DNA from: Candidatus Gastranaerophilales bacterium
GTDB lineage: Bacteria; Cyanobacteriota; Vampirovibrionia; Gastranaerophilales; Gastranaerophilaceae
DNA length: 64,000 bases
NCBI GenBank assembly: GCA_944323875.1
Contig: CALUUH010000001.1
Location: 123,894-187,893, forward strand
Reading direction: 5' to 3'
The stretch's first letter is position 1. The number at the start of each line of letters is the position of its first letter. The translations under genes were made by a program, and so were the position numbers. The notes below the pieces were generated by a model. That model ran no database searches, was not told where the DNA came from, and was given only the letters and a program-made list of their open reading frames with translations. Shown piece after piece: positions 45,600 through 54,686 of this stretch.

Positions 45600-46715
45600 A
45601 TGATGCAAGTTCCAAATGTACCCAATCCTTACATGCAACCGATTGCTCAACCGGTACAACAACCTAGTTATAACGCTGTAAAGATTGATATTATTAATCC
45701 TCAAGCAGGTGCTCAGCAAGCACAACAACCGCAATATGCGCAGCCGACAATGCCATATTACAACTATCCGCAAGGACAATTATATGATTATCCTCAGACG
45801 GCTCAACAACCATATTATATGCCGCCGCAAATGACTCAGGCTCCTGTATACCAGCCGCAAGCTCCGGTATGCCCGCCTTGTGAAGTTCCGGTACAACCTG
45901 TAACACCCTCAGTAGCACCGGCTCAACCGGTACAAGCAGAAGCTGCAGCAGCTCCTCAGCCGCAAGTCATTCAGCAGCAAAATGTAAACGTACCTCCAAC
46001 AGTTGTTCCGGCTCCTGCTGTAACTCAAGAAGCTCCGGTTCAACCTGTAACTCCGGCCGCACCGACAGCGACTACCGCTCCGGTAGAAGTAGTTCCGCCG
46101 GCTCCTGTTACTCCTCAAGTTGACTTAAATGGTTTCATTGCTAAATTGACAAGCCCTGACTATGAAGTACAGGCAAATGCTATGGAAGAAATAGCAAATA
46201 TGGTTAAAGATGAACCACAAAAAGCTACCGAACTGTTAGATGAAAAAGTTATCAATGCTTTGAATAACATCATCACAGCAGATTCAAGCAAACTTGAAGG
46301 TCCGACACAAGAACAAATCGCTGCAAGACAAAAATTAATGTCAGGTGAAAAATTAACTGATGAAGAAAACAAATTAGCTAACACAATGACTCCGATGGAA
46401 CAGGCTGAAAGAAACAAAAGTTATGCTATGTTCACCGAATCAATAATGCAAAAACTCTACGGTGACGAAGTTCAAAAACTTTCAAACACAACAGTTCCTT
46501 TAACTGAATTACCTGGTGCGGTAACAATCGTTGATCAATTAAAAGATAACCCTAACCCGATGGTAAGAGCATCAGCAATCGAAGCATTAAGCTACATTCA
46601 ACAGCCTGCTTATAAAGAAGACTTGAAAACATTGTTCACAATCGCACAAAAAGATCAGGACAAAAACGTTCAAGACGCAGCAACAGCAGCATTAGATAAA
46701 TTAAGCAAAATATAA
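45600..46715 (+). CDS. Pro/Gln-rich protein with HEAT-like C-terminal domain
   Basis: 371 residues. The first 180 are low-complexity, rich in Pro, Gln, Tyr, Val and Ala (QPVQQPSYN, TAPVEVVPPAPVTPQ) and probably disordered. The remainder is helical with HEAT-like pairs (FIAKLTSPDYEVQANAMEEI, NPMVRASAIEALSYI, DKNVQDAATAALDKLSK). No signal peptide. Function unknown; the shape suggests a scaffold. Strong ribosome site, own terminators. Confidence 0.85.
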   Translation: MMQVPNVPNPYMQPIAQPVQQPSYNAVKIDIINPQAGAQQAQQPQYAQPTMPYYNYPQGQLYDYPQTAQQPYYMPPQMTQAPVYQPQAPVCPPCEVPVQPVTPSVAPAQPVQAEAAAAPQPQVIQQQNVNVPPTVVPAPAVTQEAPVQPVTPAAPTATTAPVEVVPPAPVTPQVDLNGFIAKLTSPDYEVQANAMEEIANMVKDEPQKATELLDEKVINALNNIITADSSKLEGPTQEQIAARQKLMSGEKLTDEENKLANTMTPMEQAERNKSYAMFTESIMQKLYGDEVQKLSNTTVPLTELPGAVTIVDQLKDNPNPMVRASAIEALSYIQQPAYKEDLKTLFTIAQKDQDKNVQDAATAALDKLSKI

Positions 46716-46743
46716 TTTAAATTCCTTTCTTTGACATAAAAAA

Positions 46744-46780
46744 CAAACCGGTGTGTATTAATTGCATACCGGTTTATTTT
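46744..46780 (+). terminator. Terminator after 45600 gene
   Basis: AAACCGGTGTG and CATACCGGTTT around a 9-base loop (one mismatch), then ATTTTATTT. Confidence 0.8.
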
Positions 46781-46808
46781 ATTTCAATAAAACAGATCAA
46801 ATATTACA

Positions 46809-46846
46809 TAGAAGCCCCTTAAACCTAAGGGGCTTCTATATTTTTT
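46809..46846. terminator. Second terminator, also facing the RHH gene
   Basis: TAGAAGCCCCTTA and its complement around AACC, then TATTTTTT. Confidence 0.85.
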
Positions 46847-46904
46847 CCGCTTTTTAAATCTCCCTGCACCTTTTCCAACATCGCCAGCCTTTATTGGTTC
46901 TGTT

Positions 46905-47093
46905 TTATTCCAACAAGGCTTCCAAAATGTCAGCGTTACGTGCTGCAGCTCCTGTTTCTCTCGCTCTTTGTTTGTTAATGTAAGTCCGTAGTGCCTCCCT
47001 AATCAGTTCACTTCTTGAACGGTTTTCGCCGCTTGCAACCTGGTCAATTTTGTTCAAGAATTCTTCAGGCATAGAAATCAATACTCGCGCCAT
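46905..47093 (-). CDS. Ribbon-helix-helix (CopG/Arc) DNA-binding protein
   Basis: 62 residues from ATG 47093 (AAAGGAG upstream). Classic beta strand-helix-helix (ARVLISMPEEFLNKIDQVAS, NRSRSELIREALRTYI). Possibly an antitoxin or a small repressor; no toxin gene is adjacent. Single gene. Confidence 0.87.
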   Translation of the reverse strand: MARVLISMPEEFLNKIDQVASGENRSRSELIREALRTYINKQRARETGAAARNADILEALLE

Positions 47094-47289
47094 ATATTCT
47101 CCTTTGTTGTACAAATATTTTTCGCTTATATATTAATAAAAACATTATGATTTAAAAAAGTGCTATTTTTTACATAAAAAATATATACCATTTAGAAAAA
47201 GCCCATATTCTCGCCCTTTACGGCACCATAAAATTCGTAATATAAGTTTACATTTCTTCTTTTATAGTTAATTTTCAGCGATTGACTAC

Positions 47290-47318
47290 TTTACATTATA
47301 ATTTTTTTCATATATAAT
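47290..47318 (+). promoter_or_regulatory. Promoter of the pyrH operon
   Basis: TTTACA (47290-47295), 17-base spacer, TATAAT (47313-47318). Confidence 0.65.
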
Positions 47319-47336
47319 TGCGCAAAGAGGTGTCCG

Positions 47337-48065
47337 ATGGATAGAGATAGTTTGAAATACAAACGAATTTTGTTAAAGATAAGCGGAGAAGCGCTTTTGG
47401 GTGAACAACAGTTTGGTATTGACCAAAATCCTGTACGTATGATAGCCGGCGAAATTAAGGCCGCACGTGATGCAGGGGCTGAAATAGCCGTTGTTGTCGG
47501 CGGGGGTAATATTTTCCGCGGAATGAAAAACAGTGCAAAGTTAGGCATGGATCAGGTTTCCGGCGACTATGTCGGTATGCTGGCAACTGTTATGAATGCT
47601 GTTGCGCTTCAAAGTGCGCTTAATCAGATGCAAGTGCCATGCCGTGTGCAAAGTGCAATTGCCATGAATCAAATCGCTGAACCGTATATTCGCCACAGAG
47701 CAATACGCCACCTTGAAAAAGGCCGGGTCGTAATTTTTGCAGCCGGCACAGGAAACCCTTTCTTTACAACCGATACAGCCGCTGCTCTCAGAGCATCAGA
47801 AATTAACGCAGAAGCTATGTTTATGGCGAAAAACGGAGTTGACGGAGTTTATACTGATGATCCGAAAACTAATCCGGAAGCTAAAAAACTTGATAAAATC
47901 ACATACGACGACATCATAAAAAACGGGTTGAAAGTTATGGACACATCTGCCTGTGCGCTTTGTAAGCAAAATAATATCCCTATTATTGTATTTGACTTTG
48001 AACAAAAAGACGGGATTTGTAAAATACTCAATGGGGACGATATAGGAACATATATTAGTTTATAG
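47337..48065 (+). CDS. pyrH: UMP kinase
   Basis: 242 residues. Phosphorylates UMP to UDP. Motifs LLKISGEALLG, VVVGGGNIFRG, GTGNPFFTTDTAAALRA and GVDGVYTDDPK. AGAGG precedes the start. First gene of pyrH-frr-cdsA-rnc-rpe, a growth operon. Confidence 0.97.
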   Translation: MDRDSLKYKRILLKISGEALLGEQQFGIDQNPVRMIAGEIKAARDAGAEIAVVVGGGNIFRGMKNSAKLGMDQVSGDYVGMLATVMNAVALQSALNQMQVPCRVQSAIAMNQIAEPYIRHRAIRHLEKGRVVIFAAGTGNPFFTTDTAAALRASEINAEAMFMAKNGVDGVYTDDPKTNPEAKKLDKITYDDIIKNGLKVMDTSACALCKQNNIPIIVFDFEQKDGICKILNGDDIGTYISL

Positions 48066-48088
48066 ATAAAATTGAAATGAGGTAAAAA

Positions 48089-48655
48089 ATGTCAGAAGCT
48101 TTAGATGAATTATTTTTATTCGGCGAAGAAAAAATGGAAAAAGCAGTTACGCAGTTGAAGCGTGAATTCGGGTCTATTCGTTCAGGACGTGCAAACCCTA
48201 TGATTTTAGACAAAGTTATGGTTGATTATTATGGTGTTCCTACACAATTAAGACAGATGTCACAGGTTTCTGTTCAGGAAGGTACAACTCTTGTTATCAA
48301 TCCTTATGACAAATCCATTATCAAAGAAATAGAAAAAGCTATTATCAAAGCTGAAATAGGTATTACCCCTAACAGCGACGGTATATGCATCCGTTTGACT
48401 TTCCCGCCTTTGACAGAAGAACGTAGAAAAGAAATAGTTAAAGATGTTAAAAAATTAGGCGAAGAAGCTAAAGTTGCGATCAGAAATATCCGCCGTGATA
48501 TGACTGATGATTTGAAAAAATTGGAAAAAGAAGAAAATATGCCTGAAGATTCTGTAAAAGATAATCAGGATAAAATTCAAAAGTTAACCGACAAATACAC
48601 AAAAATTATTGACGAAACAGTATCTGAAAAAGAAAAAGAGGTTATGACAGTATAA
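48089..48655 (+). CDS. frr: Ribosome recycling factor
   Basis: 188 residues. Splits post-termination ribosomes with EF-G. Motifs FGSIRSGRANPMILDKVMVD, PLTEERRKEIVK and AIRNIRRD are visible; the length is normal. Its stop overlaps the cdsA start (TAATG). Confidence 0.97.
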   Translation: MSEALDELFLFGEEKMEKAVTQLKREFGSIRSGRANPMILDKVMVDYYGVPTQLRQMSQVSVQEGTTLVINPYDKSIIKEIEKAIIKAEIGITPNSDGICIRLTFPPLTEERRKEIVKDVKKLGEEAKVAIRNIRRDMTDDLKKLEKEENMPEDSVKDNQDKIQKLTDKYTKIIDETVSEKEKEVMTV

Positions 48656-49518
48656 TGGCAGGCTTGAATAAGAATGCAACAAGAATGCTGACCGGGTTGA
48701 TTATGGGGACAATCGCCATGGGATGTATCATGTATGGCGGTATTGCATTATTAACCCTTGTTCTGGTTATAGTATTTTTTGCATCAAAAGAATACGTTAA
48801 AATACTTGAACATAAAGGATTTTATCCTAGTTTGAAGATAATACTTGCGTCAGAAGTTTTGCTTGGCGCGATAAGTTATTTTCAGAAATTTCATCTTGTT
48901 GCAATAGCCTTAACTGTTTGTTCAATGCTTGCATTTATGTGGGTGCTGTTTAGAGGCCGGCAGCCATATATAGCAAATGTCGCAACGACTATCCTCGGAT
49001 TTGTTTATTGCGGGTGGTTTCCGATGCACCTTTTATTTTTGCGGGAATTACATTCTGCACAGTTTCATGACGGACTCGGATTTGTTGTAATGATGTTTAC
49101 CGCTATTTTGATGACTGATATCGGATGCTATTATGCAGGAACACATCTTGGCAAACACAAACTTGCACCTGTGATAAGTCCGAATAAAACAATCGAAGGG
49201 TCAATTGGAGGCGCAATTGCAGCTGTTATCGGAGCAGTGATTGTCGGATGGTTTATCGGTGTTCAATGGTATGTATCATTGTTTGCCGGTTTGTTGTGTA
49301 CCGTTTTTGCGCAGATAGGAGATCTTTGTGAAAGTCTTATCAAGCGTGATGCAGGTGTTAAAGATTCCGGAAACACTTTGCCGGGGCATGGCGGATTTTT
49401 AGACAGAGCCGACAGTTTTGTCCTGACAATTCCTGTTATGTACTATTTCTGTCATTATTTCATTTTCAATGATGTCATAGCAAAACAGATTTCAGGCTTT
49501 ATACAAGGACTTTTCTGA
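48655..49518 (+). CDS. cdsA: Phosphatidate cytidylyltransferase
   Basis: 287 residues, about eight membrane helices. Makes CDP-diacylglycerol for phospholipid synthesis. C-terminal signature KDSGNTLPGHGGFLDRADS is complete. Coupled to frr by an overlapping stop/start. Confidence 0.95.
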   Translation: MAGLNKNATRMLTGLIMGTIAMGCIMYGGIALLTLVLVIVFFASKEYVKILEHKGFYPSLKIILASEVLLGAISYFQKFHLVAIALTVCSMLAFMWVLFRGRQPYIANVATTILGFVYCGWFPMHLLFLRELHSAQFHDGLGFVVMMFTAILMTDIGCYYAGTHLGKHKLAPVISPNKTIEGSIGGAIAAVIGAVIVGWFIGVQWYVSLFAGLLCTVFAQIGDLCESLIKRDAGVKDSGNTLPGHGGFLDRADSFVLTIPVMYYFCHYFIFNDVIAKQISGFIQGLF

Positions 49519-49519
49519 T

Positions 49520-50215
49520 ATGAAAACTCTTGAAGATATTTTTGGAATAAAAACTGATAATAAAGAGCTATACAAGCATGCTTTGACACATCCTTCTTAT
49601 GCGCAAGAAAATAATTTATCTTTAAATGAACATTACGAAAGACTTGAATTCCTTGGTGATGCGGTGTTGAAATACACTATTTCCGATATTTTGTACAAAA
49701 AATATCCTGATTACGCGGAAGGTGAGTTATCCAAAATCCGCTCTGTGGTTGTATCAGACAGTATTCTTGCAAAAATCAGTGAAGAACTTGGGCTTGCTGA
49801 TTTAATTATTCTTGCAAAACATGAAGAAAAGCAAGGCTGCCGCAAACTGGAATCCATTCGTGCATGTTCTTTTGAGGCTTTGTTGGGCGCATATCATCTG
49901 GACGGCAAAATGCCGGAATTGTTCAATTTTATAGAAAAAACGTTCACACCATATATTGAAGAAATAAAAAACAGCCCGGAAAAATACAATGCAAAAGCCG
50001 CATTACAGGAGTATACCCAGAGTCTGACTAAAGAAAGACCGGTTTATAAAACAATCAGTACACAGGGGCCTGAACACAATAAAATTTTTAATATCGAAGT
50101 ACTATATCAGGACAAAGTTATTGGTAAGGGGCACGGCCGTACCAAAAAAGATGCGGAACAAATGGCTGCATATAATGCCTGCAAAGAACTTGGAGTATTA
50201 AAATGTCAGGAGTAA
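49520..50215 (+). CDS. rnc: Ribonuclease III
   Basis: 231 residues. Cuts double-stranded RNA in rRNA and mRNA processing. Catalytic signature ERLEFLGDAVL near residue 41, second acidic site FEALLGAYHLDG, and a C-terminal dsRNA-binding domain (AALQEYTQ, GKGHGRTKKDAEQMAAYNA). Overlaps rpe by 13 bases. Confidence 0.96.
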   Translation: MKTLEDIFGIKTDNKELYKHALTHPSYAQENNLSLNEHYERLEFLGDAVLKYTISDILYKKYPDYAEGELSKIRSVVVSDSILAKISEELGLADLIILAKHEEKQGCRKLESIRACSFEALLGAYHLDGKMPELFNFIEKTFTPYIEEIKNSPEKYNAKAALQEYTQSLTKERPVYKTISTQGPEHNKIFNIEVLYQDKVIGKGHGRTKKDAEQMAAYNACKELGVLKCQE

Positions 50216-50844
50216 TAATTTCACCGTCAATTTTGTCAGCGGATTTTGCCAATCTTGAGCGTGATATCAAGAGAGTTGAAAAAGCTGGCGCAGACTGGCT
50301 TCATATAGATGTTATGGACGGACATTTTGTCCCGAATATTACAATCGGTGTTCCTGTTGTCAAATCAATAAAACAGGTAACAACTCTGCCGCTTGATGTG
50401 CATTTGATGATTGAAAATCCTGAAAAATATATTGAGCCTTTTGCCAATGCAGGTGCAGATATTCTCACCTTTCATTATGAAGCAGTTGATAATATTGAAG
50501 GTATCATCTCTCTGATTAAAGCATTCGGGATTAAGGCCGGAATGTCAATAAAACCTAAAACAGATGCCGAAGAAATTCTGCAATATTTATCATTGCTTGA
50601 TTTAGTTCTGGTTATGACAGTGGAACCCGGATTTGGCGGTCAAAAGTTTATGCAGAAGTGCGCAGAAAAAATTCCGGTTATAAAAAGAAATGCGCCGGAC
50701 GATTTGATAATTCAGGTCGACGGCGGCATAAATGCACAGACGGCAAGAATTTGCACCGAATATGGCGCAAATTCTTTAGTTGCCGGTAATTATATTTATA
50801 AATCCGAAAATATAGATTTAGCGGTTAAATCTTTGAGAAATTAG
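50203..50844 (+). CDS. rpe: Ribulose-phosphate 3-epimerase
   Basis: 213 residues. TIM barrel enzyme of the pentose phosphate pathway. Motifs SPSILSADFANLE, HIDVMDGHFVPNITIG, DVHLMIENPEKYI, VEPGFGGQKF and VDGGINAQTA. Ends convergently, overlapping the next gene by 4 bases. Confidence 0.96.
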   Translation: MSGVIISPSILSADFANLERDIKRVEKAGADWLHIDVMDGHFVPNITIGVPVVKSIKQVTTLPLDVHLMIENPEKYIEPFANAGADILTFHYEAVDNIEGIISLIKAFGIKAGMSIKPKTDAEEILQYLSLLDLVLVMTVEPGFGGQKFMQKCAEKIPVIKRNAPDDLIIQVDGGINAQTARICTEYGANSLVAGNYIYKSENIDLAVKSLRN

Positions 50845-51356
50845 ACTTCGCCTCTTCTCATACGTCTTTTACGTATTTCTTCCGGATCAGTACTTAATTT
50901 CGGATCAGCAAGCGTTAAAGCTGCATCATCAGTTGTGTCGTTTTCCGGAGGAGCAGGAGGTGCGGCTGTTGGATTTTCTGCTGCAAAGATATTTTCATCT
51001 GCTGTCGGCTGTTCCGGTTGAAGTTCTGCCGGTTTAGTCGGATCTTTAACCGCATCAGGCTGTTCTGTTTCTACAGGTTCCTCTGCGTTTTCTTCTTCTA
51101 TCTGTGCCGGCTCCTCAGTTGGTAATCCGAGTTTTTCCAGTGCATCAATTCCCGTGTCGCCATCAACTCTGTCATAAGTTACGCTATCAGGAATTCTTGA
51201 AAATGCCGCCATTTGTTGTGCCCAGGCAAGTATCTCGGCCGGTACTTCTTCCCCCTTGCCTTCTTCTGAAATAATTTCTTGTGCAGTAAGTTTTTTCCAT
51301 TTGGTTAAATCAATTTTACCCGTGCCTTGATTAGATACATTCATTGAATCTGCCAT
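50841..51356 (-). CDS. Acidic, Pro/Glu-rich hypothetical protein
   Basis: 171 residues. The first 80 are more ordered (KIDLTKWKKLTAQEIISEEG, EILAWAQQMAAFSRI). The rest is Glu/Pro/Ala-rich and probably disordered, ending in a basic RKRRMRRGEV tail. No signal peptide and no family recognised. AAGGAG lies upstream. Confidence 0.72.
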   Translation of the reverse strand: MADSMNVSNQGTGKIDLTKWKKLTAQEIISEEGKGEEVPAEILAWAQQMAAFSRIPDSVTYDRVDGDTGIDALEKLGLPTEEPAQIEEENAEEPVETEQPDAVKDPTKPAELQPEQPTADENIFAAENPTAAPPAPPENDTTDDAALTLADPKLSTDPEEIRKRRMRRGEV

Positions 51357-51624
51357 TTTTTTCTCCTTTTTATAGCATGTGACACTTATATGCTATAGTC
51401 TACGGCAATTTTTATATAATCTTTAATGTTTTGGTAAGGAATTAGAAAAAACCTTGAAATACCGGCGTTTAGACGTTTTACAATCTGTAATACAACCTCA
51501 AATATGAAGTTATGTAACGGAAATTTATATAAATTTGATATAAAAAGTCAATAATTTTGAGTTTGAATTTTTTATATAAATGTAAGAGATAAATAAAGAT
51601 AAGAAATGAGAGAGGTTAAAGATT

Positions 51625-51804
51625 ATGGCACAGATGCTGTTATTTTCTAATACTGTTACAGACGCATACAAAGATACATCAGAAGCAATTAAGAATATTA
51701 AATTAAATGATAAATTAGTTGTAAAAAAGACACTGGTAGAAATGATGAAGCAGTCATTCTTCCATGGAGCAAACAGATTTGGCAGCTATAATTTTATAGC
51801 TTAG
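51625..51804 (+). CDS. Small protein of 59 residues
   Basis: ATG 51625 with GAGAGG upstream, stop at 51802-51804. Helical, Lys-rich middle (DTSEAIKNIKLNDKLVVKKT), then MMKQSFFHGANRFGSYNFIA. No family recognised. Supported by a plausible ribosome site and a strong terminator at 51871. Could be a small regulatory or structural peptide. Confidence 0.5.
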   Translation: MAQMLLFSNTVTDAYKDTSEAIKNIKLNDKLVVKKTLVEMMKQSFFHGANRFGSYNFIA

Positions 51805-51870
51805 GCGTTGGAAAATCATAGGAAAGATAGGAATTAGAACACTAACGAATTTAGGAATTTTAGGATAGGT

Positions 51871-51897
51871 AGAGACTGACAAATGTCAGTCTCTTTT
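51871..51897 (+). terminator. Terminator of the small gene
   Basis: AGAGACTGACA and its complement around AA, then TTTT. Confidence 0.8.
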
Positions 51898-51949
51898 AGT
51901 ATTCAAAATTAAATCACTTTTGTTGTGAAACGAAATTCTTGAAATATAT

Positions 51950-51985
51950 AAAATCGGCGAAATTATATATAATTTCGCCGATTTT
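51950..51985. terminator. 36-base perfect palindrome
   Basis: A fully symmetrical element with GC core TCGGCGAAATT and A/T ends, just past the stop of the minus-strand GGGtGRT gene. It ends in TTTT on both strands and works as a bidirectional terminator. Confidence 0.8.
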
Positions 51986-52004
51986 AACCAAATTATATTT
52001 ACTT

Positions 52005-53006
52005 TTACTTCATAGCGTTTTCTACAGCAACAGCAACAGCAACGGTTGCACCGACCATAGGGTTGTTACCCATACCGATAACACCCATCATTTCAACGTG
52101 TGCCGGTACTGATGATGAACCTGCGAACTGTGCATCACCGTGCATTCTTCCCATAGTATCAGTCATACCGTAAGAAGCAGGGCCCGCTGCTACGTTATCA
52201 GGGTGAAGTGTACGTCCTGTACCACCGCCTGATGCGACTGAGAAGTATTTTTTACCGTTTTCAAAACACCATTTTTTGTAAGTTCCTGCTACCGGATGTT
52301 GGAAACGGGTAGGATTTGTTGAGTTACCTGTGATAGAGACGTCAACACCTTCGTGTCTCATAATTGCAACACCTTCTGATACATCGTCTGCACCGTAGCA
52401 TTTAACTTTTGCTCTTTCTCCGTCTGAGAATGCTTTTTCTGAAACGATTTTTAATTCGCCTGTTTTGTAATCATATTTAGTTTCAACAGATGTAAAACCG
52501 TTAATTCTTGAGATGATATAAGCAGCGTCTTTACCTAAACCGTTCAGAATTACTCTCAAAGGAGTTTTTCTGACTTTGTTAGCGTTTCTTGCAATACCGA
52601 TAGCACCTTCAGCAGCGGCAAAAGATTCGTGGCCTGCTAAGAAACAGAAACATTGAGTTTCTTCTCTCAATAACATTGCTGCTAAATTACCGTGGCCTAA
52701 ACCAACTTTTCTGCTGTCTCCAACAGACCCCGGTACCGCAAATGCCTGTAAACCTAAACCGATTGCTTCAGCAGCTTCGGCAGCTGTTTTAATACCTTTT
52801 TTAATAGCGATAGCGCAGCCCAGTGTATAAGCCCAAGATGCGTTATCAAATGCAATTGGTTGAATACCTTTAACAATTGCATCTACGTCAATGCCTTTTG
52901 ATAAACATAAATCGCGTGCTTCCTCTAAAGATTTGAAACCGTATTCCGGTAAAACTTTCTTTAAAGTAGCCTCACGTCTATCTTGTCCTTCAAATTTAAC
53001 TGTCAT
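52005..53006 (-). CDS. GGGtGRT protein
   Basis: 333 residues. Contains the family's name motif in VASGGGTGRTLHPDN (about residue 266), plus FLAGHESFAAAEGAIGIARN and GMGNNPMVGATVAVAVAVE. A conserved but uncharacterised bacterial family. It is typically next to an Fe-S scaffold-like gene, as here (24 bases upstream), so a role in a cluster-dependent process is inferred. AAGGAAA precedes the ATG. Confidence 0.9.
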   Translation of the reverse strand: MTVKFEGQDRREATLKKVLPEYGFKSLEEARDLCLSKGIDVDAIVKGIQPIAFDNASWAYTLGCAIAIKKGIKTAAEAAEAIGLGLQAFAVPGSVGDSRKVGLGHGNLAAMLLREETQCFCFLAGHESFAAAEGAIGIARNANKVRKTPLRVILNGLGKDAAYIISRINGFTSVETKYDYKTGELKIVSEKAFSDGERAKVKCYGADDVSEGVAIMRHEGVDVSITGNSTNPTRFQHPVAGTYKKWCFENGKKYFSVASGGGTGRTLHPDNVAAGPASYGMTDTMGRMHGDAQFAGSSSVPAHVEMMGVIGMGNNPMVGATVAVAVAVENAMK

Positions 53007-53030
53007 AATTATTTTCCTTTATGTTACTTG

Positions 53031-53735
53031 TTATTCTTCACGCGGGTCGATAGTCTTAACAGCATCAGCAAATCTGCCGTAAGTACCGATATTTTTTTCG
53101 AAAGCTTCTTTAGGGTCAACACCTTTTTTGATAGCATCCATAACTTTACCGAGGTTTACGAATTGGTAACCAATAATTTCATCGTTTTTGTCCAAACCTA
53201 ATTTCAGAATGTAACCTTCGGTTAAAGAAAGATATCTAGGACCTTTTTGCTTAGTAGAGTGGATAGTACCAACCATAGAGCAAAGTCCTTTACCTAAGTC
53301 TTCCAGACCTGCACCGACCGGCAAACCGTTTTCAGAAAAAGCAGTTTGAGTTCTGCCGTAAACGATTTGCAAGAACAATTCTCTCATTGCAACGTTAATA
53401 GCATCACAAACAAGGTCAGTGTTAAGTGCTTCAAGGATAGTTTTACCAGGGAGGATTTCACCGGCCATAGCGGCAGAGTGAGTCATACCTGAACATCCAA
53501 TAGTTTCAACGAGTGCTTCTTGAATGATACCGTCTTTAACATTAAGAGTTAATTTGCAGGTACCTTGCTGCGGAGCACAGCATCCGCAACCGTGAGTCAA
53601 ACCGGAAATGTCTTTAATTTCTTTACATTTAGTCCATTCACCTTCTTGAGGGATAGGAGCCGGTTCACCTTTAACGCCGCGTTTAACGCAGCACATTTTT
53701 TCTACTTCTTGTGTAACTTGTATACGATCCATCAT
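53031..53735 (-). CDS. Iron-sulfur cluster assembly scaffold-like protein
   Basis: 234 residues from ATG 53735 (GGGAG ten bases upstream; ATG 53732 is equally possible). Cys-rich: EVEKMCCVKRG, LTHGCGCCAPQQGTCKL and ETIGCSGMTHSAAMAGEIL, the last resembling the NifU/IscU substrate site. First gene of a pair with the GGGtGRT gene. Metal binding is likely; the exact reaction is unknown. Confidence 0.85.
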   Translation of the reverse strand: MMDRIQVTQEVEKMCCVKRGVKGEPAPIPQEGEWTKCKEIKDISGLTHGCGCCAPQQGTCKLTLNVKDGIIQEALVETIGCSGMTHSAAMAGEILPGKTILEALNTDLVCDAINVAMRELFLQIVYGRTQTAFSENGLPVGAGLEDLGKGLCSMVGTIHSTKQKGPRYLSLTEGYILKLGLDKNDEIIGYQFVNLGKVMDAIKKGVDPKEAFEKNIGTYGRFADAVKTIDPREE

Positions 53736-53879
53736 TTTTTCTATACTCCCTTTGGTTATATACAATATCATTGTACTTGCTCAAGTTAGCATGTCAAGGT
53801 CAACGTAATTAGCCTTATTAGTGCACGGTCACTATGACTCCTATTATTGCAGGTCAGTTTTATTTAGAAGTAAGACACT

Positions 53880-54099
53880 AGCGGATTTGCGGATGGATGG
53901 AGCGCGAGCCGGCAGAGGGCGAAGGGAATGTAGCGATTGTTGTTCGCCTTGTTTTAGCATCTTACTCACTTCACTCACCTTTGATGTGTAGGAGCGGACT
54001 TGTCCACCTTTAGCGGTTTTCAGAGTATATGAGCGGACTTGTCCGCCAGACTAGCTTACCGGCTACTGTTCGTAATAACTGTTGATACTGTTTTTCCAT
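53880..54099 (-). pseudogene. Decayed pilin leader (module remnant)
   Basis: From ATG 54099 (GAGGA upstream) 29 codons run to a stop at 54010. Other frames beyond contain the familiar leader pieces VSEVSKMLKQGEQQSLHS, RPLPARAP and the CGGATTTGCGGATGG repeat (53882-53896). There is no FTLAEV helix or pilin body. It stands where a pilin gene should be, divergent from the HTH gene at 54223. Confidence 0.65.
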
Positions 54100-54137
54100 A
54101 ATGATGTTCCTCATATTAATTTTTTACGCCTTTATGC

Positions 54138-54189
54138 GCTTATATAAGCAGAATTATGCTTATAATATATCAAATTTGCTTATATAAGT
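54138..54189. promoter_or_regulatory. Three operator-like sites
   Basis: GCTTATATAAGC (54138-54149, perfect palindrome), GCTTATAATA (54158-54167) and GCTTATATAAGT (54178-54189), spaced 20 bases apart. Likely binding sites of the small HTH protein encoded downstream. Confidence 0.65.
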
Positions 54190-54222
54190 CAATATAGGCT
54201 ATATTTTTTAGAAGGAGATTTT

Positions 54223-54438
54223 ATGAGTGCTAACGAAGATATAAGGATTTTGATGCTTAAAGAATGTCTAACGCTAAATAAGTTAGCACAGATTTATAAT
54301 TCTCAAAATGAGCATAAATTTACCCCTGATGGTCTGTCTAAAAAGCTGCGGTTTAACACTTTACGGTATGATGAGGCTAAAAAACTGGCAAATGCTATGG
54401 GATATGATCTAATATTCCAAAAGCGCCCTTTATCTTAA
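54223..54438 (+). CDS. Small Cro-like HTH protein (orphan pilin-module regulator)
   Basis: 71 residues. Pattern MLKECLTLNKLAQIYNSQNE, DGLSKKLRFNTLRYDEAKK, MGYDLIF, related to the proteins at 39669 and 62599. AAGGAG precedes the ATG. Its divergent partner has decayed to a leader remnant, yet the regulator and its operator array look intact. Confidence 0.8.
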   Translation: MSANEDIRILMLKECLTLNKLAQIYNSQNEHKFTPDGLSKKLRFNTLRYDEAKKLANAMGYDLIFQKRPLS

Positions 54439-54477
54439 TCTGCCTTTATATTTCCGGCATAGCAGAAAACACAATTG

Positions 54478-54565
54478 GATTTAGCCTCAGAATGGCAAAT
54501 TATTTAATCCAACGGAAGCTTTTAACGTAGTTTTCGCCGTTGATATCGCCGTATATTTCCGCGTT
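54478..54565. repeat. Left 88-bp direct repeat
   Basis: Identical over 88 bases to 56081-56168. It is a detached copy of the last 21 codons and stop of the AsmA/TamB-like gene plus 22 bases after it. Confidence 0.9.
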
Positions 54566-54623
54566 ATTACTAGCTATGAAATTTTTTTATTAATTAACAC
54601 TTTATGGGGCATGCTTAAAAACT

Positions 54624-54686
54624 GTAAAAAATGTAAAAGCTGTAAACACCGTAAAAATAGTAAAAAATATAAAAGTTGTAAAAAAT
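54624..54686. repeat. Seven 9-bp tandem units
   Basis: GTAAAAnnn-type units starting at 54624, 54633, 54642, 54651, 54660, 54669 and 54678. Iteron-like spacing; on the plus strand they could also encode a small Cys/Lys-rich peptide from ATG 54611. Located inside the inserted segment. Confidence 0.7.

Noticed and set aside
54624..54686. Short-period repeat as a CRISPR array
   Set aside because: Units are 9 bases with no spacers and there are no cas genes.
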